Part shown: positions 30,575 to 40,107 of the stretch, piece after piece
Layout of the letters: each line of letters opens with the position of its first letter
How positions within the stretch are numbered: position 1 is the first letter of the stretch
Source: Chitinophaga filiformis
GTDB taxonomy: Bacteria; Bacteroidota; Bacteroidia; Chitinophagales; Chitinophagaceae
Assembly (NCBI RefSeq): GCF_023100805.1
Contig: NZ_CP095855.1
Coordinates: 4,443,001 to 4,507,000, forward strand
Direction of reading: 5' to 3'
DNA: 64,000 bases
Translations under genes and position numbers: made by a program
The notes under the pieces: generated by a model
What the model saw: only the letters and a program-made list of their open reading frames with translations
What the model was told of the DNA's origin: nothing
Databases searched by the model: none

Positions 30575-31250
30575 ATTCCGATCCCGGATCACAAACATGG
30601 TTTCCGGGGTATCAAACCGGTGTTAAACACGATTCCCCGGCATGGAACCGGGTTAACCACGCCATCCCGGGGGGGCACCCCGGGCTACAAACACGTGGCT
30701 CCTGACGGAGCCGAATGCCGCGGATATTCCGTCCCGGCATCCAGGTTACCAACATGGTTTTCGGGACATGTAACCAGGTTAAACACGCCATCCCGGGGTT
30801 GCACCCCGGGCTACAAACACGGGGCTCCTGACGGAGCCGAATGCCGCAGATATTCCGTTCCGGCATCCAGATTATGAACATCGTTTCCGGAGGCATGAAA
30901 ACTTGGGCTAACCACGCCATCGCCGGGGTTGCACCCCGGCTACAAACACGTGGCTCCTGACGGAGCCGAATGCGCGGATATTCAGTCCCGGCATCCAGGT
31001 TGTGAACATCGTTTCCGGAGGCATGAAAACTTGGGTTAACCACGCCATCGCCGGGGTTGCACCCCCGGGCTACAAACACGTGGCTCCTGACGGAGCCGAA
31101 TGCAGCGGATATTCAGTCCCGGCATCTAGGTTGTGAACATCGTTTCCGGAGGCATGAAAACTTGGGTTAACCACGCCATCGCCAGGGTTGCACCCCCGGC
31201 TACAAACACCGGGACTCCGTCAGGAGTCCTATTATGTCTTGTTAATGACA
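30575..31250. repeat. tandem array of about 130-bp hairpin-rich repeats
   Basis: Five copies of a core GCTACAAACAC start at 30684, 30810, 30939, 31069 and 31199 (steps 126, 129, 130, 130). Each unit holds a CCGGGGTTGCACCCCGG hairpin, a GGCTCC-TGAC-GGAGCC hairpin and an ATGCCG...CGGCAT pair. The leftmost unit is degenerate and the last ends in GGACTCC-GTCA-GGAGTCC then TATTATGTCTTGTTAATGA. The same parts recur at 45.99-46.24 kb. Short open frames here follow the repeat and are not genes. Function unknown; it resembles REP-type intergenic elements. Confidence 0.85.
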
Positions 31251-31534
31251 TTTGATATAAGGGCATGACTTCGCCTGAGATTCGCTTCGTCTATCCTACC
31301 GCTTACTACCTATAAGCGCTACAGTCCTACATTTCACCTACAATTCTATAGCGTTCGCTATAGAACAGTGCCTAAAATGCTATAGCAGAGAGCCTGTAGG
31401 TAGGAGGGTCCATACTATTTCCTCCCTATCTCCACACTATATCAATGGGATTAAGATGCCAGGAAGAGAATTTGAGTGAACATCGATGGCTTGAAATGAT
31501 ATTTGATAATCAATGAGATGTGGTATGAACGAAC
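31251..31534. other. gene-free stretch with nested inverted repeats
   Basis: A 10-bp perfect palindrome arm pair TTCTATAGCG/CGCTATAGAA (31344-31353 and 31356-31365) lies inside a wider inverted repeat ACCTACA (31336-31342) / TGTAGGT (31395-31401). A further TGCTATAGC occurs at about 31379-31386. I see no gene. It may be the worn end of the neighbouring repeat element or a structured leader for the downstream gene. Confidence 0.45.
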
Positions 31535-31645
31535 TTGAACGAACTTGCTCCCCCAAAAATAGGTGCAAGCAAACAGGATGGACTAAGTTTACCCTGGATG
31601 CGCATCCGGATTTTATTTCAATCACTAAAACTTGTCCAGCCCGTT

Positions 31646-32719
31646 ATGTATCGTCTTCTGTTTATCATGATCGTTTTCTCACTTAATGTTATGGCCCAGA
31701 CAGCTGTTCCGTTTGATTCACCACGCTGGAAGATCAGTGGACAGGAAGCCGTCAGGGAAACCCACCTGGGACAGCCCGCCCTGCGACTGAAATCGGGTAA
31801 TGCCCTGCTGGCAGACGCTAATTTTAAAAATGGGGTCATAGAATTTGACATCGCATTGTCCAAAGCCCGTTACTTCCCCGGTATTGACTTCCGGATGCAG
31901 GACAGTGCCAATTGCGAGGAATATTATCTGCGCCCTCATCAGTCAGGCAATCCTGATGCCATGCAGTATACACCGGTGTATAACAACATGGGCGGCTTTC
32001 AGCTATACTATGGCGCCGGCTATAACAACCGGGTGGAGCTGCCTTTTGACCGCTGGTTGCACATTAAAATGGTCGTGAAGGAAAAGGAAGCTGAGATCTT
32101 TTTCGATAATGGCCCTGAGCCGGTTTTATATATCAACCGCCTGGACCGGGCTCCTGCTGCCGGTATGATCTCCCTGGCCAATCCATGGGATGCGGTGGCA
32201 TGGTACAGCAATTTCGTATATACACCCGGTGATGCTGTTACAATTAAGAGTTCAAGGAAACTGCCTGAGTTGCCGGAAGGCACCATCACCAGCTGGGAGG
32301 TAAGTACTGTATTCGGTGAGAAACAGGTGGAAGGACGTACGAAACTGCAGGCGGCAGATACGGCCTCGCTTCGCTGGAAAACCCTTCGGGCGGATCATAA
32401 TGGCATTACAAATGTATCCCTGATATCTGCTGTGACGGGAGAGAAGAACACGGTATTTGTGCGCAAAGTCATTGATTCCGGCACGGCACGTGTGCAGAAG
32501 CTACAGTTCGGATTTTCAGATAAGGCACGCGTATATCTGAACGGCCGGCTGTTGTATGAAGGGAACGATGAATTTGCAACCCGCGACTATCGTTTCCTTG
32601 GCACAGTGGGGTACTGGGATGCCCTGTACCTGCCACTGCAAAAAGGAAGGAATGAATTATTGATCGCACTGTCTGAAGCCTTCGGTGGTTGGGGCGTAAA
32701 AGCCCGGCTGACGGATTAA
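31646..32719 (+). CDS. exported LamG/DUF1080-like beta-sandwich protein
   Basis: 357 aa if started at 31646, where a clear signal peptide begins (MYRLLFIMIVFSLNVMAQ); the frame is open to an ATG at 31535, but that would put 37 residues ahead of the signal. Residues about 30-210 form a concanavalin-like sandwich of the DUF1080 / laminin-G type (GVIEFDIALSKARYFPGIDF, MGGFQLYYGAGYNN, DRWLHIKMVVKEKEAEIFFD, GMISLANPWDAVAWYSNF). The C-terminal 100 residues look like a second beta domain (RVYLNGRLLYEGNDEF). Such proteins bind or hydrolyse glycans; no catalytic acid can be assigned. It converges with the LLM oxidoreductase gene 6 bp away. Confidence 0.75.
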   Translation: MYRLLFIMIVFSLNVMAQTAVPFDSPRWKISGQEAVRETHLGQPALRLKSGNALLADANFKNGVIEFDIALSKARYFPGIDFRMQDSANCEEYYLRPHQSGNPDAMQYTPVYNNMGGFQLYYGAGYNNRVELPFDRWLHIKMVVKEKEAEIFFDNGPEPVLYINRLDRAPAAGMISLANPWDAVAWYSNFVYTPGDAVTIKSSRKLPELPEGTITSWEVSTVFGEKQVEGRTKLQAADTASLRWKTLRADHNGITNVSLISAVTGEKNTVFVRKVIDSGTARVQKLQFGFSDKARVYLNGRLLYEGNDEFATRDYRFLGTVGYWDALYLPLQKGRNELLIALSEAFGGWGVKARLTD

Positions 32720-32725
32720 CAACTG

Positions 32726-33757
32726 CTATTTTCCTAAAGCTTTCCTGACAGCAGGGGCAATTTTGGTCCCATACAGCTCAATAGCATGCATGACCTTCTG
32801 ATGAGGGATTTCTCCGCCAATAAGCTGCGCCAGGTAGCGGGTATTGTGATACAGCTCATGCACGTGGAGGATCTTGTCGATGATCTCATTAACATCACCT
32901 ACCATCAACGGACCTCCACGGCGGAGCGCTTCGAAGTACTGCCTTTCGATAGGCGACCAGCCTCTTTCACGACCTATCCTGTTCATCATCTTCTCATAAG
33001 TAGGATAGAGGTCGTCCGATGCCTGCTCCGAATCATCCGCCGCAAAGAAATGTGTGCTGATGGCAAATGGCAGCTGGCTGACATCATGCCCTGCTTCCTG
33101 TGCTGATTTCCGGTAGAGTTCCGCAAAAGGAACAAAGCCATTGGTAGGTCCTCCCAGGATAGCAACCGTCAGGGGCAGATTCATTTTGCCTGCCCTTACC
33201 GCCGATGCAGGCGTGCCACCTGCTGCCAGCCATATAGGTAATGCGGGTTGTATCGGGCGAGGATAGACGCCCCTGTTAGGAATAGATGCCCTGAACTTTC
33301 CTTTCCAGTTCACGATCTCATGCTGGTTGATATTCAACAGGAGGTCAAGCTTTTCTACAAATAATTCATCGTAATCTTTCAGGTCATAGCCAAACAAGGG
33401 GAATGATTCTATAAACGATCCTCTGCCGGCCATGATCTCGGCTCTTCCATTGGAGATCAGGTCCAGGGTGGCAAACTGTTGGAATGTACGCACAGGGTCC
33501 ACAGAACTTAATACTGTTACAGAGCTGGACAGCTTGATCCGTTTCGTAATGGCAGCAGCTGCCGCCAGTATTGTTTCGGGTGATGATACAACAAAATCAG
33601 GACGGTGGTGCTCGCCCAATGCAAAGACATCCAGGCCTACCTCATCGGCCAGTTTTATCTCTTCCAGCAATTCATGTACGCGCTTGTGCGCATTAACAGC
33701 CTTGCCGGCTACTCTTTCCGGGGTGATTTCTCCAAAGGAGCTGATACCTAGTTCCAT
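32726..33757 (-). CDS. LLM class flavin-dependent oxidoreductase
   Basis: 343-aa luciferase-like monooxygenase with a TIM-barrel fold that uses reduced FMN or F420; the substrate is unknown. Seen: GISSFGEITPERVAGKA at the start, ADEVGLDVFALGEHHRPDF, SSSVTVLSSVDPVRTFQQFA, GRAEIMAGRGSFIESFPLFG and PIWLAAGGTPASAVRAG, all typical of the alkanal monooxygenase-like subgroup. I place the start at 33757 (MELGISSFG); an ATG at 33808 would add 17 residues unlike the family. It is a single gene and its neighbours give no clue to its pathway. Confidence 0.9.
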   Translation of the reverse strand: MELGISSFGEITPERVAGKAVNAHKRVHELLEEIKLADEVGLDVFALGEHHRPDFVVSSPETILAAAAAITKRIKLSSSVTVLSSVDPVRTFQQFATLDLISNGRAEIMAGRGSFIESFPLFGYDLKDYDELFVEKLDLLLNINQHEIVNWKGKFRASIPNRGVYPRPIQPALPIWLAAGGTPASAVRAGKMNLPLTVAILGGPTNGFVPFAELYRKSAQEAGHDVSQLPFAISTHFFAADDSEQASDDLYPTYEKMMNRIGRERGWSPIERQYFEALRRGGPLMVGDVNEIIDKILHVHELYHNTRYLAQLIGGEIPHQKVMHAIELYGTKIAPAVRKALGK

Positions 33758-34157
33758 TTTATATTGATTTAAACAGTTTATGACGTATTGACCTGATAGC
33801 ACTGCCACTATTCCGATAGGAATTCTATAAGGCCCCGCAAAGTTCCGGTATAAGCCCTGGTCCGGGAAGACTGTTTCCCAAAGTATAGTACTTTCTACCG
33901 GGAAACCAGGTATTTATACGCTTGTCACAATGTTTTATCTGGCGGACCTTTAGGTCAGCATTACAGCAGCATTCAGGAACACCAGCGGGATTGATACGTT
34001 GCCCCGAAACACCGGTAATATAACAACGCACAAGACCACAACATTTTAACAGCAAAAAATTCGGACCCCAAAGCATTCATTGTTATGTCCCGCGCAACGC
34101 CGTAGCGTTGTCAGGAACTGCTATCATCACTTTTGTAACCTCAAAAAAAATTAACAA
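33758..34157. promoter_or_regulatory. intergenic region with possible promoter for the duplicated-domain gene
   Basis: 400 bp without a credible gene. TTG (34108-34110), 17 nt, then CACTTTTG (34128-34135) is an imperfect match to the Bacteroidota promoter pattern, with the start codon 22 bp downstream. The TTG lies in the right arm of a small hairpin CAACGC-CGTA-GCGTTG (34095-34110). The A-run before ATG 34158 replaces a Shine-Dalgarno sequence. Nothing else is recognised. Confidence 0.35.
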
Positions 34158-36365
34158 ATGGACAAAGCACTTGCAACAGACAACCTTACAGATCAGCAGG
34201 TCAAACTGTATCTGGAAAACCGTAAGCTTCTATTGCTCTCCAAATTCCTGCCACAGCAAACCTCCGGTATTACCTTCTGGGAACAGCTGATGTGTGTAGG
34301 GTTTAATCCCGATGTATCCAGGCTGGAAGCCGTCGTGAAGATCAAACAACCTACCGGCTACAGTGGTGGATTGTGCAGTACGGGATCGCATGAGTTTATA
34401 CGCTTCTTTGTGGACTATCATGATGGCGCCGGCTTCCAGGATGCCGGTGTGACCAGCTTCAAAGTGGCTGATATCCCCGATCCAAGCCCACACACCAAAC
34501 ATCCGCTTCATTACATGGCATATATCTTCCTCAATGATGAAGCACACCGCCGGTTCACTGCCTGCGATACGGCCACCATCCCTACCGTAAGGACGGTATT
34601 GTCATGGAACACGATCCCTTCTTTAAACCCGAACGATGTGCCACATTTTGGGAACGTGGTAGATATCAATATTCAGCTGAAGCGGAAACGGATCATCTTC
34701 TGGGGCGACCTTGTCAAGGAACTGGATATCAAAGAGAAACTGGACATATTACCACAGGTGGATGAGGAGTTTAAATTGCCGGTGATCGACAAGCCTTTAC
34801 CACCGGTAGAACAGTTCTACAAAATGTACAAAGGTGCAGGCGTGGAAGATCACCGTACCTTTTACAGCAGCATCATACCGCAGCTGCCGCAGGTGGCACA
34901 GTTGCCCACTACGGCGCCTGTGTTTGACCTGGACATTGTCAGTAAGATAGGGGTGAACATTGCGGATATCACCAAGGTGATCACCAATCCCATATTCGAG
35001 AAGGATAACGCCAACATTGATTATGAGCAGCTGACCTGCGTAGGGCTCAATACTGTTTCCGACACGCTGGGCGCTGTGATCAAATTGAAAAAGAGTACCG
35101 GCTTCAGTGGCAACCTCTGTACTGCCGGATCAAAAGAATACGTTGCGTTCTGGGCGGACTGGAATAATGACGGCACTTTTGATGAGTACCTCGGAACGGC
35201 CAGTGTTACGGTACACGACATCAGTAACATCCCGAAAGATGGCCTGTACTACAACGTGGCATTGCCCTTAGACCTTTCCAAACGCCTGAAGAGCTGTGAA
35301 ACGCCTAACGTTATCAGGATACGCGGCGTATTGTCCTGGCAGACCCTGCCCTCCACAACAGATCCGAATGCGCTGAACTTCTACGGCAACCGCGTAGATG
35401 TAAGGGTACAGGTAAGGCCAGGCGTACAGGATGGTGGCAAGCTGGGTATCAATATCTTTGATGTGAATGGCGTTGCCATCAGCAATATTGACCAGGTGGC
35501 AATCGCTACCCGCGGACTGGCGTACAGCAGTGCAGTATTTCCTGCCGCGGCCTATCCATTTGGCGGCCTGATCAAACTGAGTGGTATGTTCACCAACAGT
35601 GGTCCATCCGGCACTACTTTCTACAAGGTGCAATTCCTCGACACCAGTGGCGGTACCTGGCAGGATGTAATGGATAAACAGAAATTCCAGATCATTGAAA
35701 GCAGCATACTGACGCTGCACGACCAGGATCCCTCACTGACCGGCGGCTGGCTCACCTACCTGCCTGCTGTACCTTCCAGGGCAGAGAAACTATCCCTGCT
35801 GGCATTCTGGGATAGCGGCAACAGGAATGGTCTGTACAAGCTCAGGGTCCTGTTCACAAAAGATCCGCTCCACGCACCGGCTAATATCAGCTACTCAGCC
35901 GAAACGTATGTTTACCTTGATAATACCGGGTACACTGTGAACGGCGCACCATCTGCCACACTCGATCCTGCCAGCACGCTGGATGTGATCATTGCCGGCG
36001 GCGACTGTAAGTTCTATAATAAGGGAGATGTGATCAATGGTCAGCTGAAAGTGCTCGACAAGTTCTTCAGCGGCTGGTACTTCGACCTGCAGCCGGCAGC
36101 GCATATCACTCCTCCGGGTACACCGCTGAGCACTATTATCAGTCCTTCTTCCAGGTCTTGCGTAAGCCTGGCAGACAATGGAAATAACGGTCTGGCCTTT
36201 ACTATCGACACCAAGTACCTGCAGTCCTGCGGATACACCATCCGCCTGAGTGCGACAGACAGGTCGCTGGTAGGGTATAAGATCACCTTCCTTGATGGCT
36301 CGTATATTTATAACCTGACCAGCCATTATGCGGAGAAATATCTTGGATTTGCTGTATTGCCCTAG
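34158..36365 (+). CDS. 735-aa protein with an internally duplicated beta domain, function unknown
   Basis: I do not recognise the family. Two copies of one module are visible: residues about 41-175 (QLMCVGFNPDVSRLEAVVKI, GYSGGLCSTGSHEFIRFFVD, TVLSWNTIPS, FGNVVDINIQ) and about 288-420 (QLTCVGLN, GFSGNLCTAGSKEYVAFWAD, GVLSWQTLPS, FYGNRVDVRVQ). Each copy keeps two or three cysteines at matching positions. The second has DWNNDGTFDE, a D-x-N-x-D-G calcium-loop-like motif, which the first has largely lost (DYHDGAGFQD); the pattern recalls GEVED domains. The C-terminal 300 residues are further beta-rich sequence. No Sec signal peptide is visible. It is a single gene with its own terminator. Confidence 0.8.
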   Translation: MDKALATDNLTDQQVKLYLENRKLLLLSKFLPQQTSGITFWEQLMCVGFNPDVSRLEAVVKIKQPTGYSGGLCSTGSHEFIRFFVDYHDGAGFQDAGVTSFKVADIPDPSPHTKHPLHYMAYIFLNDEAHRRFTACDTATIPTVRTVLSWNTIPSLNPNDVPHFGNVVDINIQLKRKRIIFWGDLVKELDIKEKLDILPQVDEEFKLPVIDKPLPPVEQFYKMYKGAGVEDHRTFYSSIIPQLPQVAQLPTTAPVFDLDIVSKIGVNIADITKVITNPIFEKDNANIDYEQLTCVGLNTVSDTLGAVIKLKKSTGFSGNLCTAGSKEYVAFWADWNNDGTFDEYLGTASVTVHDISNIPKDGLYYNVALPLDLSKRLKSCETPNVIRIRGVLSWQTLPSTTDPNALNFYGNRVDVRVQVRPGVQDGGKLGINIFDVNGVAISNIDQVAIATRGLAYSSAVFPAAAYPFGGLIKLSGMFTNSGPSGTTFYKVQFLDTSGGTWQDVMDKQKFQIIESSILTLHDQDPSLTGGWLTYLPAVPSRAEKLSLLAFWDSGNRNGLYKLRVLFTKDPLHAPANISYSAETYVYLDNTGYTVNGAPSATLDPASTLDVIIAGGDCKFYNKGDVINGQLKVLDKFFSGWYFDLQPAAHITPPGTPLSTIISPSSRSCVSLADNGNNGLAFTIDTKYLQSCGYTIRLSATDRSLVGYKITFLDGSYIYNLTSHYAEKYLGFAVLP

Positions 36366-36385
36366 TAAGATAGGTGGATAGCGAA

Positions 36386-36420
36386 GCATGGGAATGGCGA
36401 AAGGCTGTTCCCGTGCTTTT
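36386..36420 (+). terminator. intrinsic terminator
   Basis: A 9-bp stem with one G-T wobble, GCATGGGAA (36386-36394) against TTCCCGTGC (36408-36416), 13-nt loop, then TTTT. It lies 20 bp after the stop of the duplicated-domain gene. Confidence 0.75.
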
Positions 36421-36501
36421 GCTGTTTAGGTAAAAAACGTAAAATATCATTTTTAAATTCCTCCAATGTATTGACCTTTGCGCTGAGAATGGACCAAAGA
36501 G

Positions 36502-37704
36502 ATGGCAGTAACAACAGCAGCAGCACCAATTGTAAAGGCCGAAAGGGGAAGTCTCCGTTTCCGGCGTATCAAGAACAGTATATTCTTATCGGGACTTTCG
36601 GTATTTGCCCAGTTATATTTATTCCAGCCTGTACTTCCCCTGTTATGTAAGGAGTTTAAGATCTCTCCCGCTGAAAGCAGCTGGGCCGTGTCTGCCTCGA
36701 CAATGGGCATGGCGGTAGGACTGTTTATCTTCTCCCTTAAAGCAGACGCCTTACCGAGAAAACAACTGATGGGATTTGCCATGCTGGGATCTGCCGTGCT
36801 GACGTTGCTGTCGGTTTTCATTCATAATTTTCATTTGCTGATAGCGGTGAGTTTCGTCAAAGGCGCTATCCTGTCGGGCGTTACAGCAGTGGCCCTGGCA
36901 TATCTATCGGAAGAGGTCAGCCTTAATTCATTGGGACTGGCCATCAGTCTTTACCTGAGTGGCAATGCCATTGGAGGGATGGCAGGCAGGATCGTGGTGA
37001 TGCTGATAGCCGGCTGGGCCAACTGGCGCTGGGCGGCGGCCTTCGTGGGTATCTCTGGCCTGGTGTTAGGTTTGTTTTTCATGAAGCGTTTACCAGCTTC
37101 AAAACATTTTATGCCCTTACCAGTCAATATGGGTCAGAAATGGCAGCAGATGGGTATCTTTTTCCGTCAGCCGGTAATCGTTTTCCTGTACCTGGCCGCA
37201 TTCCTGCTCATGGGCGGATTTGTAAGTATCTATAATTATACAGGTTTTCACCTGGAGGAACCTCCTTTTTCCTTACCGCATTATGTGATTGCCTGCATCT
37301 TCCTGATGTATACCGTAGGTGTATGGGGAACGATGGTGGCAGGAAGAACGTCGGATAAAATTGCACCGGCGAAGCTGATCCGTTTCTTCATTCCTGCCAT
37401 CGCCGCAGGGCTGTTGCTGATGCTGGTCTCGCAGTTGTTTGTTTTTATCGGCGGACTGGGAATTTTTACGTTCAGCTTTTTCGGTACGCATACACTGGCC
37501 AGCAGAATAGTGTCGCAGGAAGCAAAGGAAGGTAAGAGCAGTGCTACTTCACTTTACTGGCTGTTCTACTATGCAGGTTCTGCCATCATTGGTACCGCTA
37601 CAGGCGTTGTGCTGACGGGATGGGGATGGGCTGTGTTTATCTTTTCCCTGTTGCTGCTGGTAGTGGCAGGATTTCTCCTGGTACTCAGGGCAGGAAGGAA
37701 ATAG
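36502..37704 (+). CDS. MFS transporter (YnfM-like drug/sugar efflux type)
   Basis: 400-aa integral membrane protein of the major facilitator superfamily with about 12 hydrophobic helices. Helix 1 contains FLSGLSVFAQLYLFQPVLP. The loop between helices 2 and 3 carries ADALPRKQLMG, a weakened MFS motif A, and a second-half equivalent is seen at AGRTSDKIAPAKLIRF. The pattern of short loops and the FKISPAESSWAVSASTMGMA segment fit the YnfM/Bcr-like drug:H+ antiporter group. The substrate cannot be read from sequence. It is a single gene converging with the response regulator. Confidence 0.9.
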   Translation: MAVTTAAAPIVKAERGSLRFRRIKNSIFLSGLSVFAQLYLFQPVLPLLCKEFKISPAESSWAVSASTMGMAVGLFIFSLKADALPRKQLMGFAMLGSAVLTLLSVFIHNFHLLIAVSFVKGAILSGVTAVALAYLSEEVSLNSLGLAISLYLSGNAIGGMAGRIVVMLIAGWANWRWAAAFVGISGLVLGLFFMKRLPASKHFMPLPVNMGQKWQQMGIFFRQPVIVFLYLAAFLLMGGFVSIYNYTGFHLEEPPFSLPHYVIACIFLMYTVGVWGTMVAGRTSDKIAPAKLIRFFIPAIAAGLLLMLVSQLFVFIGGLGIFTFSFFGTHTLASRIVSQEAKEGKSSATSLYWLFYYAGSAIIGTATGVVLTGWGWAVFIFSLLLLVVAGFLLVLRAGRK

Positions 37705-37739
37705 TGGTCATTTATCCAATGCATTGACCGGCGGGAAGT

Positions 37740-39722
37740 TTAACCCCGGATATCCTTAGTGGAGCTTAGAAAGTCATTCTTTTTGATATCGAGCTTCTCC
37801 ATCTTGGACTCGAGTGTTGTGGGTTTAATATTCAGTAGTTCCGCGGCCCCGTTGGCGCCGCGTATCCGTCCGGCTGTTTTCCTCAGGATGGATATGATAT
37901 ATTCCCTTTCTGTCTCCCTTTGAACACGTTTGACATCATCCAGTGTTTTAATATCTGTTGTAGCCAAAGGAGCAGGGGATGTACCTGTAAGATTTCGTCT
38001 CAATTCCAGTGGCGATCTGCCATCATTGAGAATAGCAGATTGTTCCAGGACATTTTCCAGTTGCCTGATATTGCCCGGCCAGTCATAAGTGAGCATTGTT
38101 TCCATCATTGACGCTGTAATGCCATTAAACGGCTTGTTGAATTCCCTGCAAAACTTTTCTGCAAAATAGACGGCCAATCCTTCTATGTCACTTCTTCGCT
38201 CCCTTAAGGGTGGTAATGTGATCGGGAAAACATTCAGCCGATAGTATAGATCGAGCCGGAAATTTCCCCGGGCTACCTCTTCTTCCAGGTTCCTGTTTGT
38301 GGCGGCAACAATGCGGACATTGACCTGTAGCGGAGCGTTGCCACCGATAGGTTCAATCTCTTTTTCCTGTAAAACACGTAATATTTTCACCTGCATTTCG
38401 AGCGGCAGTTCTCCTATCTCATCTAAAAAGACGGTCCCACCGTCGGCTTGTTCAAATTTACCTTTCCTTTTTTCCGTTGCACCCGTGAAGGCCCCTTTCT
38501 CATGGCCAAATAATTCTGACTCGATCAGTGTGGCCGGAATAGCTGCACAGTTGACCTTTATGAAGGGGGCATTTTTTCTTGGCGAGAGCAGATGAATAGA
38601 TTGCGCCACCTGTTCTTTACCGGTGCCGCTTTCCCCCAGTATCAATACTGAAGTATTGTGCGGCGCTACCTGTGCAGTAAGATCCAATGCTGCCAATAAA
38701 AGATGGTGACTGCCGATGATGTTCCTGAATTCAGGCCGGTTAACCGTTTCTCCCTGTAGATTTGTAAATGCACCTGCAGGGTTCAACAACGAATCCGCCG
38801 GATCATCTTCATACATTATTCTTTCAGACAGGGCCGTTATTGAGGGTCTTAACCGGTTTAGTAAGGCAATATGATTATCCGTATACACATCCAGCCGGCG
38901 GCTATAGAAGAAGTAGTGAAAGGATAGTCCATTATTCAAAGTAACAGGAAATACCAGGTAGGACCGGATGTTGAATGTCCCGGCCAATGTCTTCAGCAGG
39001 GAGGGCACATGTAGCTTTTCATCCTGTATCTCATTGCAGATGACTGTATTTATGTCTGTTTGGCTGTTGGCCAGGACGACCGGCAATGCCGCTTTTTTCA
39101 GGTTTGTAATTGTAAGCAGTTCTTCTGTGCCGATAAACTGGTATTCATCGAATCCGATGCGCAGATAGCCCTTGTCATCAAATTGTGCGGTATTGAGAGG
39201 CCTGAGACCGGACGTGATAAAATCGAATGGTATGTGAGGTAGCAGGATCCTGGCGAGCTTCAATATCTTCTGCCGGCCCGTAGCATCTTCATGGGCTGCT
39301 TCCTCAATCTGTTGCTGTAAAAGGTGTTCCCGGCGTTCCCTGGCTTCAAGGCTATGCATATGTCGGTACCAGGCAATATCTAACATCACCATCAGGTCTT
39401 TTTTTCTGAAAGGCTTCACCAGAAAGCCATAAGGTTCTGTGGCCCTTGCTTCTTCGAGTATTTTCCGGTTGGAATTAGCAGACAAATAGATAAAGGCTAT
39501 ATGCTCAGATCTTAATTTCCTGGCAAGATCGATGCCTGAAAGTTTACCCTGTAGCCGGATATCCAGTAATGCGATATCCGGTTTCTCCCGTTGAAGCAGC
39601 TCTTCGGCCTCTTCGCCGGAGGCAGCAATCCCACTGACCTCATAACCAAACCGCTGTAGTACCTGTCGGAGGTTATTGGCCACAATAAATTCATCTTCCA
39701 CGATCAGCACTTTCTTCTTCAT
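37740..39722 (-). CDS. NtrC-family response regulator (REC, GAF-like, sigma-54 AAA+, Fis HTH)
   Basis: 660 aa from ATG 39722 ([11 protein letters not shown]); the frame continues upstream to 39842, but those 40 residues are unlike any receiver domain. REC domain at 1-120 with acidic pair near 9-11, phospho-acceptor D54 (LLDIRLQGK) and LVKPF. A GAF-like middle section (about 160-330) contains [19 protein letters not shown]. The sigma-54 AAA+ domain has Walker [13 protein letters not shown], the sigma-54 contact loop [12 protein letters not shown], and Walker [13 protein letters not shown]. The C-terminal Fis-type helix-turn-helix includes [20 protein letters not shown]. It activates sigma-54 promoters when phosphorylated. 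No histidine kinase lies beside it in this window, so its input is unknown. Confidence 0.94.
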   Translation of the reverse strand: MKKKVLIVEDEFIVANNLRQVLQRFGYEVSGIAASGEEAEELLQREKPDIALLDIRLQGKLSGIDLARKLRSEHIAFIYLSANSNRKILEEARATEPYGFLVKPFRKKDLMVMLDIAWYRHMHSLEARERREHLLQQQIEEAAHEDATGRQKILKLARILLPHIPFDFITSGLRPLNTAQFDDKGYLRIGFDEYQFIGTEELLTITNLKKAALPVVLANSQTDINTVICNEIQDEKLHVPSLLKTLAGTFNIRSYLVFPVTLNNGLSFHYFFYSRRLDVYTDNHIALLNRLRPSITALSERIMYEDDPADSLLNPAGAFTNLQGETVNRPEFRNIIGSHHLLLAALDLTAQVAPHNTSVLILGESGTGKEQVAQSIHLLSPRKNAPFIKVNCAAIPATLIESELFGHEKGAFTGATEKRKGKFEQADGGTVFLDEIGELPLEMQVKILRVLQEKEIEPIGGNAPLQVNVRIVAATNRNLEEEVARGNFRLDLYYRLNVFPITLPPLRERRSDIEGLAVYFAEKFCREFNKPFNGITASMMETMLTYDWPGNIRQLENVLEQSAILNDGRSPLELRRNLTGTSPAPLATTDIKTLDDVKRVQRETEREYIISILRKTAGRIRGANGAAELLNIKPTTLESKMEKLDIKKNDFLSSTKDIRG

Positions 39723-40107
39723 AATATTGGTAATTAAGCGTTCATCAAAGGTGTATGTGAAAAGTGCATGTTCATTACAACAAATACGTAACGCTGTCCA
39801 GGCGCCGGTGATAATTATCTGTCTCAAAAGCGTAGTAAGCACCCGGCAGGAGTAGTAATTGCAGGCGCCGGAATTTGCGATACCACCTTACATGGGATCA
39901 ACAACCAGAATAGCAGGCAGGTGAAAAATTTTCCAGACATAGGCGTCTTTTTTATGAGGATCATAAAAAAGTCAGACCCCGTATGGTTCAGGGGACTGCA
40001 TTCTACATACGCTCTTCAATAAGACAAAAGATAGTAAAAAAAGACGGATGTTCAAACTTTTGCCCGGTCGCCTTCAACACTTTAGGTTTACATTGAATCG
40101 GCACGAT
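39723..40107. other. intergenic region with a perfect dyad
   Basis: 385 bp with no supported gene. An 11-bp perfect inverted repeat CTTTTTTATGA (39947-39957) / TCATAAAAAAG (39961-39971) with a 3-nt centre stands out, about 225 bp upstream of the response-regulator start and 140 bp past the end of the hydrolase gene. It could be a minus-strand terminator for the hydrolase or an operator. No clear -24/-12 sigma-54 promoter was found by eye. Confidence 0.4.

Noticed and set aside
30612-31079. Open frame across the 130-bp repeats that could look like a repetitive protein
   Set aside because: The period is not a multiple of three in all units (126, 129, 130, 130), so the frame is not kept, and the DNA conserves hairpins rather than codons.
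32800-33757. LLM oxidoreductase as a bacterial luciferase
   Set aside because: It belongs to the broad luciferase-like fold, but there is no luxB partner and no fatty-acid reductase genes nearby.
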